Of a DNA stretch of 64,000 nucleotides, positions 51,565 to 62,000 are shown piece after piece. Made by a program: the position numbers and the translations under genes. The number at the start of each line of letters is the position of its first letter. The stretch's first letter is position 1. The notes below the pieces were generated by a model. It did no database searches, was not told the DNA's origin, and saw only the letters and a list, made by a program, of their open reading frames with translations. This DNA is from Adhaeribacter pallidiroseus (GTDB lineage Bacteria > Bacteroidota > Bacteroidia > Cytophagales > Hymenobacteraceae), in the NCBI RefSeq assembly GCF_003340495.1, contig NZ_QASA01000001.1, forward strand, positions 124,001 to 188,000, written 5' to 3'.

Positions 51565-53399
51565 ATGTCAAGCACAGATATTTCTTTACACAATAATGTG
51601 CCAATTGCACATGAAGAGCATGATCATGACCACGATCATCATGACCAGCCATTTATTTTTAAATATATTTTTAGCCAAGACCATAAAGTAATTGCTAAAC
51701 AGTTTCTGATTTCTGGAATTATTTGGGCATTCATTGGGGGGCATTGTCTAGTTTATTCCGTTTACAATTAGGTTGGCCTAATGAGACCATGCCTTTCCTA
51801 GAACCAATCTTAGGTAAATGGATTGAAGGTGGTAAATTAAATCAAGAGTTTTACTTGGCATTAGTTACAATGCACGGTACCATCATGGTTTTCTTTGTTT
51901 TAACAGCTGGTCTCAGCGGTACCTTTAGTAACTTTTTAATTCCGTTACAAATTGGAGCCCGCGATATGGCTTCCGGATTCTTGAACATGTTGTCGTACTG
52001 GTTCTTCTTTTTATCCAGTATGGTGATGTTCCTTTCCCTCTTTCTGGAAACTGGTCCTGCTTCTGCCGGATGGACGATATATCCTCCGTTAAGTGCTTTA
52101 CCTCAAGCTATTCCTGGATCAGGTACAGGCATGACTATGTGGATAGTAGCTATGGCTTTGTTTATTGTTTCTTCTTTATTAGGAAGTATAAACTACATTT
52201 CTACCATTATCAACCTACGTACCGCTGGGATGTCGATGACTAAGTTGCCCCTAACTATTTGGGCATTTTTCTTAACGGCAATCTTGGGAGTTTTATCATT
52301 CCCAGTTTTATTTTCTGCCGTTCTGCTTTTAATTTTTGATCGATCTTTTGGTACAAGTTTTTACTTGTCTGATATCTATGTAGCAGGACAAGCTTTAACG
52401 AACACTGGTGGTAGCCCTATTTTGTTCCAACATTTATTTTGGTTCTTAGGCCACCCGGAAGTTTACATTGTTATTTTGCCAGGCTTCGGTATCGTATCTG
52501 AAATCATCGCTACAAACGCTCGCAAGCCAATATTTGGTTATCGGGCTATGATTGGCTCTATGCTAGGAATATCCATTTTATCATTTGTAGTATGGGCGCA
52601 TCATATGTTTGTTTCTGGCATGAATCCGTTTTTAGGATCGGTTTTCATGTTCTTAACATTAATTATTGCCGTTCCATCGGCGGTTAAAGTGTTTAACTGG
52701 ATTGCAACGCTCTGGCGGGGTAATATCATTTTCACACCAGCCATGTTATTCTCCATCGGTTTCGTCTCTTTATTTATTTCTGGTGGTTTAACTGGAATTA
52801 TATTGGGTAACTCAGCATTGGATATTCAATTACATAATACCTATTTTGTTGTTGCCCACTTCCATTTAGTAATGGGATCATCGGCTTTCTTTGGCATGTT
52901 TGCTGGTGTTTATCATTGGTTTCCAAAGATGTTTGGTCGTATGATGGACGAAAAACTAGGTTATGCTCATTTCTGGTTAACCTTTTTAGGAGTATATTTA
53001 GTATTTTTACCCATGCATTATGTAGGTATTGCCGGATTCCCTAGACGATACTATTCCTGGACAGCTTTTGAGACTTTTAGCCAATTTGCGGACTTAAATA
53101 TGTTTATAAGCTCGGCAGCAATTGTTGCTTGGTTTGCTCAATTTATTTTCCTCTTTAATTTTGTTTACAGTATATTCCGTGGAAGACGTGCTGTTGAGAA
53201 TCCTTGGCGGTCAAATACATTAGAGTGGACTACACCAATCCATCCTGGACATGGTAACTGGCCAGGTGCTATTCCATCTGTTCACAGATGGCCTTATGAT
53301 TATTCTAAACCGGGTGCGGAAGAGGATTATATACCACAAACAGTACCTTTTGCACAAACCAAGTCTTCTAACCTGCCTAATGAGAAGGAGCTTGAATAA
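51565..53399 (+). CDS. coxA: cytochrome c oxidase subunit I, apparent frameshift
   Basis: Catalytic subunit with heme a, heme a3 and CuB. The first 60 residues (MSSTDISLHN, a His/Asp-rich stretch, then FSQDHKVIAKQFLISG) are in one frame up to a run of six G (51736-51741). One extra G joins IWAFIGG to ALSSLFRLQLGWP in the frame that runs to 53399. That frame has GHPEVYIVILPGFGIVSEI with the cross-linked His/Tyr, HHMFVSGMNPFLG for CuB and NTYFVVAHFHLV for the heme ligands, as in A-type oxidases. The repaired length is about 611 residues. Without repair only an odd TTG start at 51723 is available. Confidence 0.9.
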
Positions 53400-53408
53400 T
53401 TAAAATTT

Positions 53409-54482
53409 ATGAGTAATGAATCTTTTATTTTTAAAAGATTTAGAAATATAGGAGTTCTAACAATTACTTCAGTATATTTTTTGATCTTGGTGGGAGGAGT
53501 CGTACGAAGCACTGGCTCAGGAATGGGTTGCCCGGATTGGCCTAAGTGTTTTGGTAGCTGGATTCCTCCTACTAATGTTAATCAATTGCCAAGTAATTAT
53601 CTAGAGATTTATAAGAATAAGCGTATTCAAAAGAATGAAAAGCTTGCTGAAAAACTTAGTAAATTAGGATTTACCGAAGTAGCTGCAAATATTTTCTCAC
53701 ATCCATCTCAATATATAGAAACGGAGTTTAACGCAACTAAGACTTGGATTGAGTATTTAAACCGATTAGTGGGAGCTTTAATAGGTGTTTTTGTATTTCT
53801 TACCTTGCTTTTCTCTGTTTCTTATATAAATAAAGATAGAACTATATTCCATTTTTCTCTTTTGAGTTTCTTTATAGTTGGAATTCAAGGCTGGTTAGGG
53901 TCATTAGTGGTTTCCACAAATTTGTTGCCTATAATGGTTACAATTCATATGGCTTTAGCTTTAATATTAGTTGCAATCTTGATTTATGTAGTGACACGAT
54001 CTCAAAAGAGCAGCTTTAAACAGCTAATTCAAACTTCAAACACTAAGATTTATTGGACTTTCTACTTAGTAATCTTTTTATCTTTTACTCAAATTCTTTT
54101 AGGTACTCAAGTACGGGAACTAATAGATGTAATTGCCTCAGAGCTGAATTATTCAGGACGTGAAACCTGGATAGGTAAATTAGGAACTCCCTTTTATATC
54201 CATCGTTCTTTTTCGGCGATTATCTTTTTGGTGAATGTGTATCTATGTTGGCAGCTTTATAACCTTCACGAAAATCAATTATTTAAATTAGCTAATAGTT
54301 TACTGGCCTGCATTGGTATTGAAATTATAGTAGGTACAATCTTAACATATTTTGCTATTCCAGCACCTTTACAACCGGTGCATTTAGTATTAGCTACTGT
54401 TTTGTTTGGGTTGCAATTTTACATGTTATTAGTTTATTATTACTTAACCCGAAGTCGGGTTTTAACAATGGCAATTAGATAA
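53409..54482 (+). CDS. ctaA: heme A synthase (CtaA/COX15)
   Basis: Oxidises the C8 methyl group of heme O to make heme A for the oxidase. 357 residues with about eight membrane helices. GGVVRSTGSGMGCPDWPKCF (residues about 28-47) and TWIEYLNRLVGALIGVFVFL (about 116-135) are signatures, with His ligands in the second half (YIHRSFSAIIFLVN, PVHLVLATVLFG). It is immediately followed by ctaB (TAATG overlap). Confidence 0.93.
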   Translation: MSNESFIFKRFRNIGVLTITSVYFLILVGGVVRSTGSGMGCPDWPKCFGSWIPPTNVNQLPSNYLEIYKNKRIQKNEKLAEKLSKLGFTEVAANIFSHPSQYIETEFNATKTWIEYLNRLVGALIGVFVFLTLLFSVSYINKDRTIFHFSLLSFFIVGIQGWLGSLVVSTNLLPIMVTIHMALALILVAILIYVVTRSQKSSFKQLIQTSNTKIYWTFYLVIFLSFTQILLGTQVRELIDVIASELNYSGRETWIGKLGTPFYIHRSFSAIIFLVNVYLCWQLYNLHENQLFKLANSLLACIGIEIIVGTILTYFAIPAPLQPVHLVLATVLFGLQFYMLLVYYYLTRSRVLTMAIR

Positions 54483-55378
54483 TGTTGGTAGATAAAGTAG
54501 ATCATAGATTGCCCACTTTGTTAGCTATGACGAAAGTAAAGCATTATTTCGGATTGTTAAAGTTTCGGTTATCCAGTACCGTAGCTTTTTCAAGTGCGAT
54601 TGGGTATATGCTTGGAGAAGGGCACTTAGAATTGTTAAATGTTATACTTATTATGCTTGGCGGTTTCTTGGTTACGGGATCTGCAAATATCATAAACCAG
54701 ATCTTAGAAAAAGACCTGGATAAATTAATGAAGCGTACAGCGCAACGACCATTGCCTACGGGCGCATTATCTGTTGCCGAAGCTGCTGTATTTTGTTGTA
54801 TAATAGGAATAATTGGTATCAGTTTATTAGCTTTTTATTTTAATATTCTTACGGCAGTTTTAGCTTTAATGTCCTTAATTTTATACGGTTTTGTTTATAC
54901 ACCATTAAAAAGAATTTCTCCTATTTGTGTATTAGTTGGTGCAATACCGGGCGGTTTACCTCCCTTGTTAGGTTGGGTGGCTGCAACTGGGGTAATTAGT
55001 ATAGAAGCCTGGATATTATTTGGTATTCAATTTACTTGGCAGTTTCCACATTTTTGGGCTATTGCCTGGGTGTTAGATGATGATTATAAAAGAGCAGGAT
55101 TTAAAATGTTACCTATGGAAGGGGGTAAAAATTTAAAAACAGCCTTCCAGATAATGACTTACACATTGCTGCTTATACCTTTAAGTATGCTGCCACTGCA
55201 GTTCGGTATGACCGGTAAAACTTCGGCTATTATAGCTGTTTTATGCGGAGTCTTATTTTTAGCACAAACTCTTTATCTTATGCAGACTTGTTCGAAGAAA
55301 GCTGCTATGAGTATTATGTTTGGGTCCTTTTTATATTTACCAATTGTTCAAATTGCATTAGTATTAGATAAGCTTTAG
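54482..55378 (+). CDS. ctaB: protoheme IX farnesyltransferase (heme O synthase)
   Basis: UbiA-family prenyltransferase that converts heme B to heme O. The Asp-rich motif region NIINQILEKDLDKLMKRTAQ (residues about 65-84) with RPLPTG is typical, and the second motif is IAWVLDDDYKRAGFKMLP (about 193-210). Nine hydrophobic helices, 298 residues. A later ATG giving MTKVKHYFGLLKFRL could be the real start, since homologues often begin there. Confidence 0.94.
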   Translation: MLVDKVDHRLPTLLAMTKVKHYFGLLKFRLSSTVAFSSAIGYMLGEGHLELLNVILIMLGGFLVTGSANIINQILEKDLDKLMKRTAQRPLPTGALSVAEAAVFCCIIGIIGISLLAFYFNILTAVLALMSLILYGFVYTPLKRISPICVLVGAIPGGLPPLLGWVAATGVISIEAWILFGIQFTWQFPHFWAIAWVLDDDYKRAGFKMLPMEGGKNLKTAFQIMTYTLLLIPLSMLPLQFGMTGKTSAIIAVLCGVLFLAQTLYLMQTCSKKAAMSIMFGSFLYLPIVQIALVLDKL

Positions 55379-55386
55379 ATAGATAA

Positions 55387-55974
55387 GTGATGAACGCGAA
55401 AGCAATAGATGAAAGAACAACCACAACGGGAGTGCATCCGCTTAAATTTACATTGTGGTTATTAATAATGAGTATAATAATGATGTTTGCTGCATTTACA
55501 AGCGCTTACATTGTTCGTCGGGAAGAAGGAAACTGGTTAGAGTTTAATCTTCCTAATGGTTTAGTACTAAATACAGTTTTTATTGTGTTGAGTAGTATAA
55601 CCATGCAATGGGCTTATATCTCAGCTAAAAAAGATAATTTGATTAACTTAAAGATTTCATTATTGATTACCTTTATTCTGGGATCCGTTTTCTTAGTGGG
55701 TCAATGGAATGTGTGGGGAGAATTAGTAATAAATAAAATATTTTTCGGTGGACCTACTGCAAATCCTTCTGGCTCATTTATGTATGTATTAACTGGTGTG
55801 CATGGATTTCACCTGATAACCGGATTACTATTTTTACTCATTGTGCTTATTTCTGCTTTCCAGTACAAGGTGCATTCTAAAAATTTGGTGAGAATGGAGC
55901 TATGTACTACTTATTGGCATTTTTTAAGTGCACTTTGGGTGTATCTTTACGTGTTTTTAGCAGTATACCATTAA
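55387..55974 (+). CDS. cytochrome c oxidase subunit III-like protein (short form)
   Basis: 195 residues with five membrane helices. Its sequence pattern (VHPLKFTLWLLIMSIIMMFA, TGVHGFHLITGLLFLLIVLI and CTTYWHFLSALWVYLYVFLA) matches the heme-copper oxidase subunit III family. It supports subunit I without binding redox centres. A second, longer subunit III paralogue follows directly. Confidence 0.9.
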   Translation: MMNAKAIDERTTTTGVHPLKFTLWLLIMSIIMMFAAFTSAYIVRREEGNWLEFNLPNGLVLNTVFIVLSSITMQWAYISAKKDNLINLKISLLITFILGSVFLVGQWNVWGELVINKIFFGGPTANPSGSFMYVLTGVHGFHLITGLLFLLIVLISAFQYKVHSKNLVRMELCTTYWHFLSALWVYLYVFLAVYH

Positions 55975-56044
55975 TAGTTATTTAGGGCAACATTGTCTAT
56001 AAATTAGTATTAACATAAAAATTAGAATACTTAATAACCAAATT

Positions 56045-56803
56045 ATGTCTAGCACAACATCTAGTTCAACAACTCTAGATCGGCCAAAAACAGGAACCTG
56101 GGATGGCGGCAATGAACCCATGAAAGCCAGTTATGGAAAACTCATGATGTGGTTTTTCTTGCTGTCGGACACCTTTACTTTTGCCGCTTTTTTAACTACT
56201 TACGGTTTAATCAGACACCGCCATTTGGCTTATATTGGAGCTCACGATAAATTCGTTTTTTCTAATGATTATTGGCCTATTCCGGATAAGGTTTTTAATG
56301 CTTTTCCTTTTTTTCACGGCATTGACTTGCCTTTAGCATTTGTGGCTTTAATGACCATGATTCTTATTCTATCTTCTGTTACGATGGTATTGGCAGTGGA
56401 GGCTGGGCATAGAATGGATAAAAAAGATGTTGAAAAATGGTTGTTGTGGACTATCTTATTTGGTTCTACTTTCTTAGGTTGCCAAGCATGGGAATGGACT
56501 CACTTTATAACCGGTACCGAAGCAGGATTAACTTTATACGATGGTTCAAAAATATTTGGTGCTAATCTTACCGTAAACCAATACGGTCCACCTTTATTCG
56601 CGGATCTTTTCTTTTTTATTACAGGCTTCCATGGCACTCACGTATTTAGTGGCATTGTATTATTGATTATAATGTTTATTATGGCTGTAAATGGCGCTTT
56701 CCAGAAAAGAGGTCATTATGAAATGGTGGAAAAAGTAGGCTTGTACTGGCACTTTGTAGATTTAGTTTGGGTATTTGTATTTACCTTCTTCTACTTAGTA
56801 TAA
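56045..56803 (+). CDS. cytochrome c oxidase subunit III
   Basis: 252 residues with five or more membrane helices. KLMMWFFLLSDTFTFAAFLT (residues about 32-51), FFITGFHGTHVFSGIVLLII (about 190-209) and LYWHFVDLVWVFVFTFFYLV at the end are the subunit III blocks. An inserted loop (HDKFVFSNDYWPIPDKVFNA) and the segment after QAWEWTHFITGTEAGLTLYD distinguish it from the shorter paralogue upstream. Confidence 0.92.
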   Translation: MSSTTSSSTTLDRPKTGTWDGGNEPMKASYGKLMMWFFLLSDTFTFAAFLTTYGLIRHRHLAYIGAHDKFVFSNDYWPIPDKVFNAFPFFHGIDLPLAFVALMTMILILSSVTMVLAVEAGHRMDKKDVEKWLLWTILFGSTFLGCQAWEWTHFITGTEAGLTLYDGSKIFGANLTVNQYGPPLFADLFFFITGFHGTHVFSGIVLLIIMFIMAVNGAFQKRGHYEMVEKVGLYWHFVDLVWVFVFTFFYLV

Positions 56804-56890
56804 TAGAACTACTGTTCTCTACGTACATCAATATAATGGCTCACAAGTTAAGCTTGGAGTGTATAAAAAAATTTAAAAAAATATTAAGAT

Positions 56891-57238
56891 ATGGCTTCGC
56901 ATTCACATCATTCAGACGAGGGAGAATATTCAGGTGATATTCCAGCCCCTCAAACCAAAGGTATTTGGCGTGTTTTTTTAATTTTATGTGTTCTTACAGC
57001 CATAGAATTTGCTTTTGCTTTTTTGATGGATCCAAGTACTTTACGGAATAGCATATTTATTGTGCTTACTTTATTTAAGGCGTTCTTTATTGTGGGAGAG
57101 TTTATGCACTTAAAGCACGAAACTAAGTCATTGATATGGAGTGTTTTAATTCCTACTGCTTTATTGGTCTGGCTTTTAATAGCTTTAATTACTGAAGGAA
57201 CTTACTTTGGTGATAGTGTTTATAATTATTTAAAGTAA
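56891..57238 (+). CDS. cytochrome c oxidase subunit IV-like protein
   Basis: 115 residues with three membrane helices. A His-rich N-terminus (MASHSHHSDEGEYSGD) precedes RVFLILCVLTAIEFAFAFLM; the central helix has FKAFFIVGEFMHLKHETKSL, characteristic of the prokaryotic subunit IV/CyoD-like family. It is a small accessory subunit. Confidence 0.88.
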   Translation: MASHSHHSDEGEYSGDIPAPQTKGIWRVFLILCVLTAIEFAFAFLMDPSTLRNSIFIVLTLFKAFFIVGEFMHLKHETKSLIWSVLIPTALLVWLLIALITEGTYFGDSVYNYLK

Positions 57239-57247
57239 TACGTTTAT

Positions 57248-57922
57248 ATGTCTCCTAAAAAGGTACTAATATTAGGTTTACTTTTATTAGTACCTATTTT
57301 TTTGTTTTTGTTTTTAAAAGGTTTTGGTACAAACCATTATTCTTTACAAACTTATTATCCGGAAATTGATTCCACAACAGAGTTGCCGGTAGTTAAAAGT
57401 GGTGATACTGTTTTTCAGAAAATACCTGATTTTCGATTTGTTTCGCAAGAAGGTAAAACGGTGACACAAGCCACCTTAAACAACAATGTTTACGTGGCTA
57501 ACTTTTTTTTTGCATCTTGCCAGGATGTTTGTAAAAAAATGTCAGCACAAATGGTGCGGGTAAATGAAGCTTTTCGCAACAATCCTCAAGTAAAGCTTGT
57601 TTCTTATACAGTAGATCCGGAACGTGATTCAGTAGCTGTGTTAAAGCGGTATGCGGAGATGTATCAGGCTGACGCAGCTAAATGGTTATTTTTAACTGGT
57701 TCTAAAAAGGAACTTTATACCCTGGCTCAAAACGGTTATAAGGTAGCGGCAATGCAAGCGCCAGGCAGTGTTCCTGATTTTATACATTCTGAAAAATTAA
57801 TATTAGTAGATAAAGGAAAGCATGTACGCGGCATTTACGATGGTACCAACTCGCAAGATGTTGACCGTTTGATTACCGAAATAACTGTGCTGTTGCACAG
57901 TTATCAGCAAAATGAAAAATAA
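57248..57922 (+). CDS. SCO1/SenC-family copper chaperone
   Basis: 224 residues. One N-terminal membrane segment (about 6-23) anchors a thioredoxin-like domain on the periplasmic side. The copper-binding site FFFASCQDVCKKMS (residues about 86-99) keeps the CxxxC, and the distant His is in VPDFIHSEKLILVD (about 178-191). Family proteins deliver copper to the CuA site of subunit II. Its end overlaps the next gene by 11 nt. Confidence 0.9.
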   Translation: MSPKKVLILGLLLLVPIFLFLFLKGFGTNHYSLQTYYPEIDSTTELPVVKSGDTVFQKIPDFRFVSQEGKTVTQATLNNNVYVANFFFASCQDVCKKMSAQMVRVNEAFRNNPQVKLVSYTVDPERDSVAVLKRYAEMYQADAAKWLFLTGSKKELYTLAQNGYKVAAMQAPGSVPDFIHSEKLILVDKGKHVRGIYDGTNSQDVDRLITEITVLLHSYQQNEK

Positions 57923-58445
57923 CGATCGGAAATATTTGATATTAATTACCATTCTCTCGGTGGTAGTTCCCTTATTAGTAGCTTTATTAATGTTTAAGCC
58001 GCAAACCGGTAGATTAGGAAATGTAGATGTAACTTTTTTGCCTAAACTGCATGCTTTATTAAACTCTTTAACCGCTATATCTTTGCTGATTGGCTATTCT
58101 TTTGTAAAAAGCAAAAATATTCGCGGCCATCGATTTGCTATGGTTACGGCATTTACTTTATCTGCTTTTTTTTTAATTTCTTACGTTACTTACCACTACC
58201 AAGCTGCTCCTACCAAATATGGAGGTGAAGGAACCCTCAAAACTATTTATTACGTTATATTAATAACCCATATAGTTTTAGCTGCCGTTATTGTTCCGCT
58301 AGTATTATTATCGTTGTATTTTGCGGTAAGTGAGCAGATAAATCGGCATCGTAAAATTGCTCGTTGGACCTTTCCTATTTGGTTGTATGTGGCGATTACG
58401 GGGGTGGTAGTGTATTTTATGATTGCTCCTTATTATCAGGTTTGA
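57912..58445 (+). CDS. DUF420 family membrane protein
   Basis: 177 residues with five membrane helices. LPKLHALLNSLTAISLLIGY (residues about 38-57) and the GVVVYFMIAPYYQV end resemble DUF420 proteins, which are commonly encoded with cytochrome oxidases. It is presumed to help oxidase assembly; the biochemical role is not known. It overlaps the Sco gene by 11 nt. Confidence 0.85.
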   Translation: MKNNDRKYLILITILSVVVPLLVALLMFKPQTGRLGNVDVTFLPKLHALLNSLTAISLLIGYSFVKSKNIRGHRFAMVTAFTLSAFFLISYVTYHYQAAPTKYGGEGTLKTIYYVILITHIVLAAVIVPLVLLSLYFAVSEQINRHRKIARWTFPIWLYVAITGVVVYFMIAPYYQV

Positions 58446-58466
58446 TAAAACTAATTGTTTAATCAC

Positions 58467-58712
58467 ATGAAAAAATTTTCAAAAATAATTGTCTTTCTAT
58501 TTACAGTAACCTTGTTAGTTGCTTTAGCTGATATTCCTGCCTCTGCACAATGTGCTTTGTGTCGTTCTTCGGTAGAATCTAATCGGGCCGATGACAAATT
58601 AAGTAAGTTTGGTAATGGCTTAAATAAAGGTATCTTGTTTTTAATGTCAGTGCCTTACATATTAGTGGGTACAGTGGGATTCTTATGGTATCGAAACAAT
58701 CGTAAAAAATAA
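58467..58712 (+). CDS. small exported membrane protein with CxxC motif
   Basis: 81 residues from the ATG at 58467; a TTG twelve bases earlier is in frame but unlikely. A signal-like hydrophobic stretch (about 8-22) ends at ASAQ. The motif QCALCRSSVESNR follows at once, then a polar loop and a C-terminal helix LMSVPYILVGTVGFLWYRNN. I do not recognise the family. Its place as the last gene of the oxidase cluster and the CxxC pair suggest a redox or metal-handling helper for oxidase assembly; this is inference. Confidence 0.78.
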   Translation: MKKFSKIIVFLFTVTLLVALADIPASAQCALCRSSVESNRADDKLSKFGNGLNKGILFLMSVPYILVGTVGFLWYRNNRKK

Positions 58713-59092
58713 TGAAAGATACTTCTGGCATTAAAGCTACTGCATGCACAGAATACTCCATTACCTAAGAGGTATCCTACCTGTGGGCTTCGTTAAGAAG
58801 TAGAAGTTTTCTTTATTTATTAATATATTTAAGTTTAGGCTTTCAGCGGACTTTATAGTACTTATTGGTATTATGTTGTAATATCATGCCCATTGCCTGC
58901 TTGGGTTTATTATAAGCATGGATTAATGGTGTTTGCTAATATATATTTCGTTATGCACAGCTTCTGACGCTATACTTATCTGATAGTATCAGTTACACTC
59001 CTTATTATAGCCTTTCACAATCTTAATAACTCTTAATATTTGAGGTATTTGCACATTTTTTGAATAAATTCGTGTAACCATACTTTTTTAAA
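58713..59092. other. intergenic region before histidine kinase gene
   Basis: About 380 nt. I see no gene, no heptad array, no convincing terminator hairpin and no full TTG-N19-TAnnTTTG promoter. The kinase must nonetheless be expressed from here or from the oxidase transcript. Confidence 0.55.
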
Positions 59093-62000
59093 TTGAAGTC
59101 TCGTCCGTTTCCTTATATTCATTTAATTGCGGCCATCATCTGTTTTGCAGCAGCAGCTGTCTTAAATCTATATACCTATTTTTCTCAATCGTCGGCTGAT
59201 AAAAACATTTCGTTTGTGGCTGATAATATAAGCAAAGTTATCAATGGCGCAGATCAGGATATGGTGTTGGCCAGAACGTATATACGGGAGGATACAGTTC
59301 TATTTTCTAGATTACTAGGTAAAACCCAGTATCCTTGTTTTATTCTAAAACAAGATCGCCTAATTTTCTGGTCTAATCATACTACCGCCACTGAGTTCGA
59401 TAATACTGCTATTAAAGAAGGTTTTAGTGTTGTTGAATCAAAATACGGTAAACATTTGGTCAGTAAAAAAAGCTATTTAAACTTTACAATTCTTATTTAT
59501 ATTCCGCTGGAAGTTAGCTTTGGAATAAACAACAGTTATCTACAATCGGGTTTAAACGATGCTATTTTTGGGAGTATGCAAGCTCGAATACTTACGGAGC
59601 CTAATTCTCCATTTCCAAAGCTTAGAACCGCCGATGGTACTTATTTATTTTCGCTGCAGCAGTTTGGAGAAACCGATGTACGGAAAAGTAGCCAGGCTGC
59701 TATTGCTATTATTACCTTAGGTATAGGTTTTCTGGTGTATTGCTTAGTCTTTATTAGCCAATCTTATTTAAGAAAGGAGAAATATCTGCAAGGCTTAGGA
59801 ATATTAATATTACCGTTATTTGGGCTACGTGTCATGTTGTTATCTTTTCACTTTCCTTTTTCGGTTTTAGAATTAGATGTTTTCAATCCTAAGCTTTACG
59901 CCGCATCCTTTTGGTCACCTTCTATTGGTGATTTATTATTAAATGCAATTTTGTTAGCCGTACTTACTTTTAATCTGGCTTATATTTTCCGGAAATTGCA
60001 TGTTACCAGTTTGCTCAAAAATTTAAAAGCGAGAGGCCGCATTCTGGTAAAACTAAGCTGTGCCCTTATTTTTTACATCATGTTGCACAGTTTGTATGGG
60101 TTTTATTTAGATTCCTTTACCGATTCAGTCTTAGTTTTAGATGTATCGCAGAGTTTAGATTTTTCTTTTTATAAGTTTTTGTTGTACACCGCTTTTATTC
60201 TGCATACAGCTATATTTTTTATTTTTGTTCATTTTCTCACGCAGGTTTTTCATGCGGTTCAGCCAGATAATACAGCACCTTTTTGGTATTATTTATTAAC
60301 TGGTTCGGGTGGACTTTGTGTAATTTTGGGCGCTTTAAACAATAAAGCCGGCGTTATCTTATTTGGGCTAAGCCTATTGTTTTTTGTAGCTATTATTTTT
60401 GTTCGGTTTCGCCGCAACATCACTGCAAATCCATATCAAACGTACCTGTTTATTTTTTGGATTATTGGTATGAGCTCGGCGGCCGGCAGCTTAGCCATGT
60501 ATGTGCATTATCAAAATTTACTTTTAGTAAATAAAAGAAAGTTTGCATCCGGTATATTACTGGATAATGATATTCAAGGCGAATATTTGCTAAATGATAT
60601 TTCGCAGAAAGTACAAGCAGACCTTTCTATCCGGAATAAGTTTGCCTTAGATCCTTTTGTAAATGTAAATTTTATCAAGCAAAAGATTGAACGTTATTAT
60701 TTACGCGATTACTTTGATAAATACGAAGTTAATGTTTTAATATTTGACGCCAATGATCAAGCCTTAAACGCCAACGATGTAGGCATAAAAGGGGAAGATG
60801 ACGCTATGAACTTACCTCTTTATCTTAAATATGTGCGCCGCGATGCAGTACCTACCGAAAGAGATGGTTTATTTTTAATTAAAGAAGAAGAAGAGCAAAA
60901 TTCTCGAAGGTACATTCAGTTTATCCAGCTTCACGCTGCGGATAAAATAGTAGCTACCATTGTTTTGGAGTTAAATTTAAAAAAATTAACTCCTTACAGC
61001 GTTATTCCGGAATTATTAGTTGATCAGAAATTTTTTCAGCCTTTGTATAACCGGGATTTTAGTTATGCTTTTTATCAAGATAAAAAACTTACTTACAACG
61101 AAGGCGATTATAATTATACCCGCTATTTTTCACCAGCTATTCTCGATAATCCGGAACTAAAATTAAATGGGTTACAGGTAAATGGTTACCATCATTTAGG
61201 CTTTCCAACCAAAGATGGTAAATTGTTAGTAGTAACTACGGCGCACTATTCTTTCCGAGATGTAGGATCTAATTTTTCTGCATTGTTTTTAGTACATACC
61301 TTATACCTGCTGCTTTACATGTTGCTCTTTTTCTTAATGCGAGCACGTTATATTCAGGCATTTAGCACTAATTTTAGTACTAAGATTCAGTTATACCTAA
61401 ACTTTGGTATTTTAATCCCTTTGATTTTAATAAGCATTGCTACTGCCAGTTTAGTTACCGGTTCTTATCGCCAGGATTTAGAAGAGACTTACAATAAACG
61501 CGGCAAGTTAATTCAGGAAAACTTTCTAAGTACAATTACCAGAAAAGACGACCGCGATGGACAAGACGGATTAGCCGCTCAAGTAAGGCAATTGGCAGAT
61601 CTATCGGAAACAGATATAAACTTATACGATAGTCAAGGGAAATTACTTTTTTCGAGTCAGCCTCTAATTTTTGAAGCAGGCTTATTGTCGCGGTTCATTA
61701 ATCCAGAAGCTTTTGTGAACATTGAAGAAGGACAAGCTCGTAAAGTGTTATTACAGGAACACGCTGGTAACATTCAGTTTAACGCCTTGTATATCCCGCT
61801 TTATACCGATGGCTACAATAACCGGGTAAAAGCCTTTATTGGTTTACCTTTTTTTGATTCGGAGAAAGAGCTAGATTCCAAGTTAATTGAACTTTTTACG
61901 ACTATAATGAACATTTTCACGGCCATGTTCATTGTGTTTATGGTATTGACCTACATTGCTTCCCGGGCCTTGACGGTTCCTCTAAAACTAGTTACTCAAA

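Noticed and set aside
51723-53399. A separate subunit I gene starting with TTG at 51723
   Set aside because: The first residues do not match the family and the true N-terminus is in the adjacent frame; a single missing G explains it better.
58455-58466. A TTG start for the small CxxC protein
   Set aside because: The ATG at 58467 begins a normal signal peptide and is the better start.
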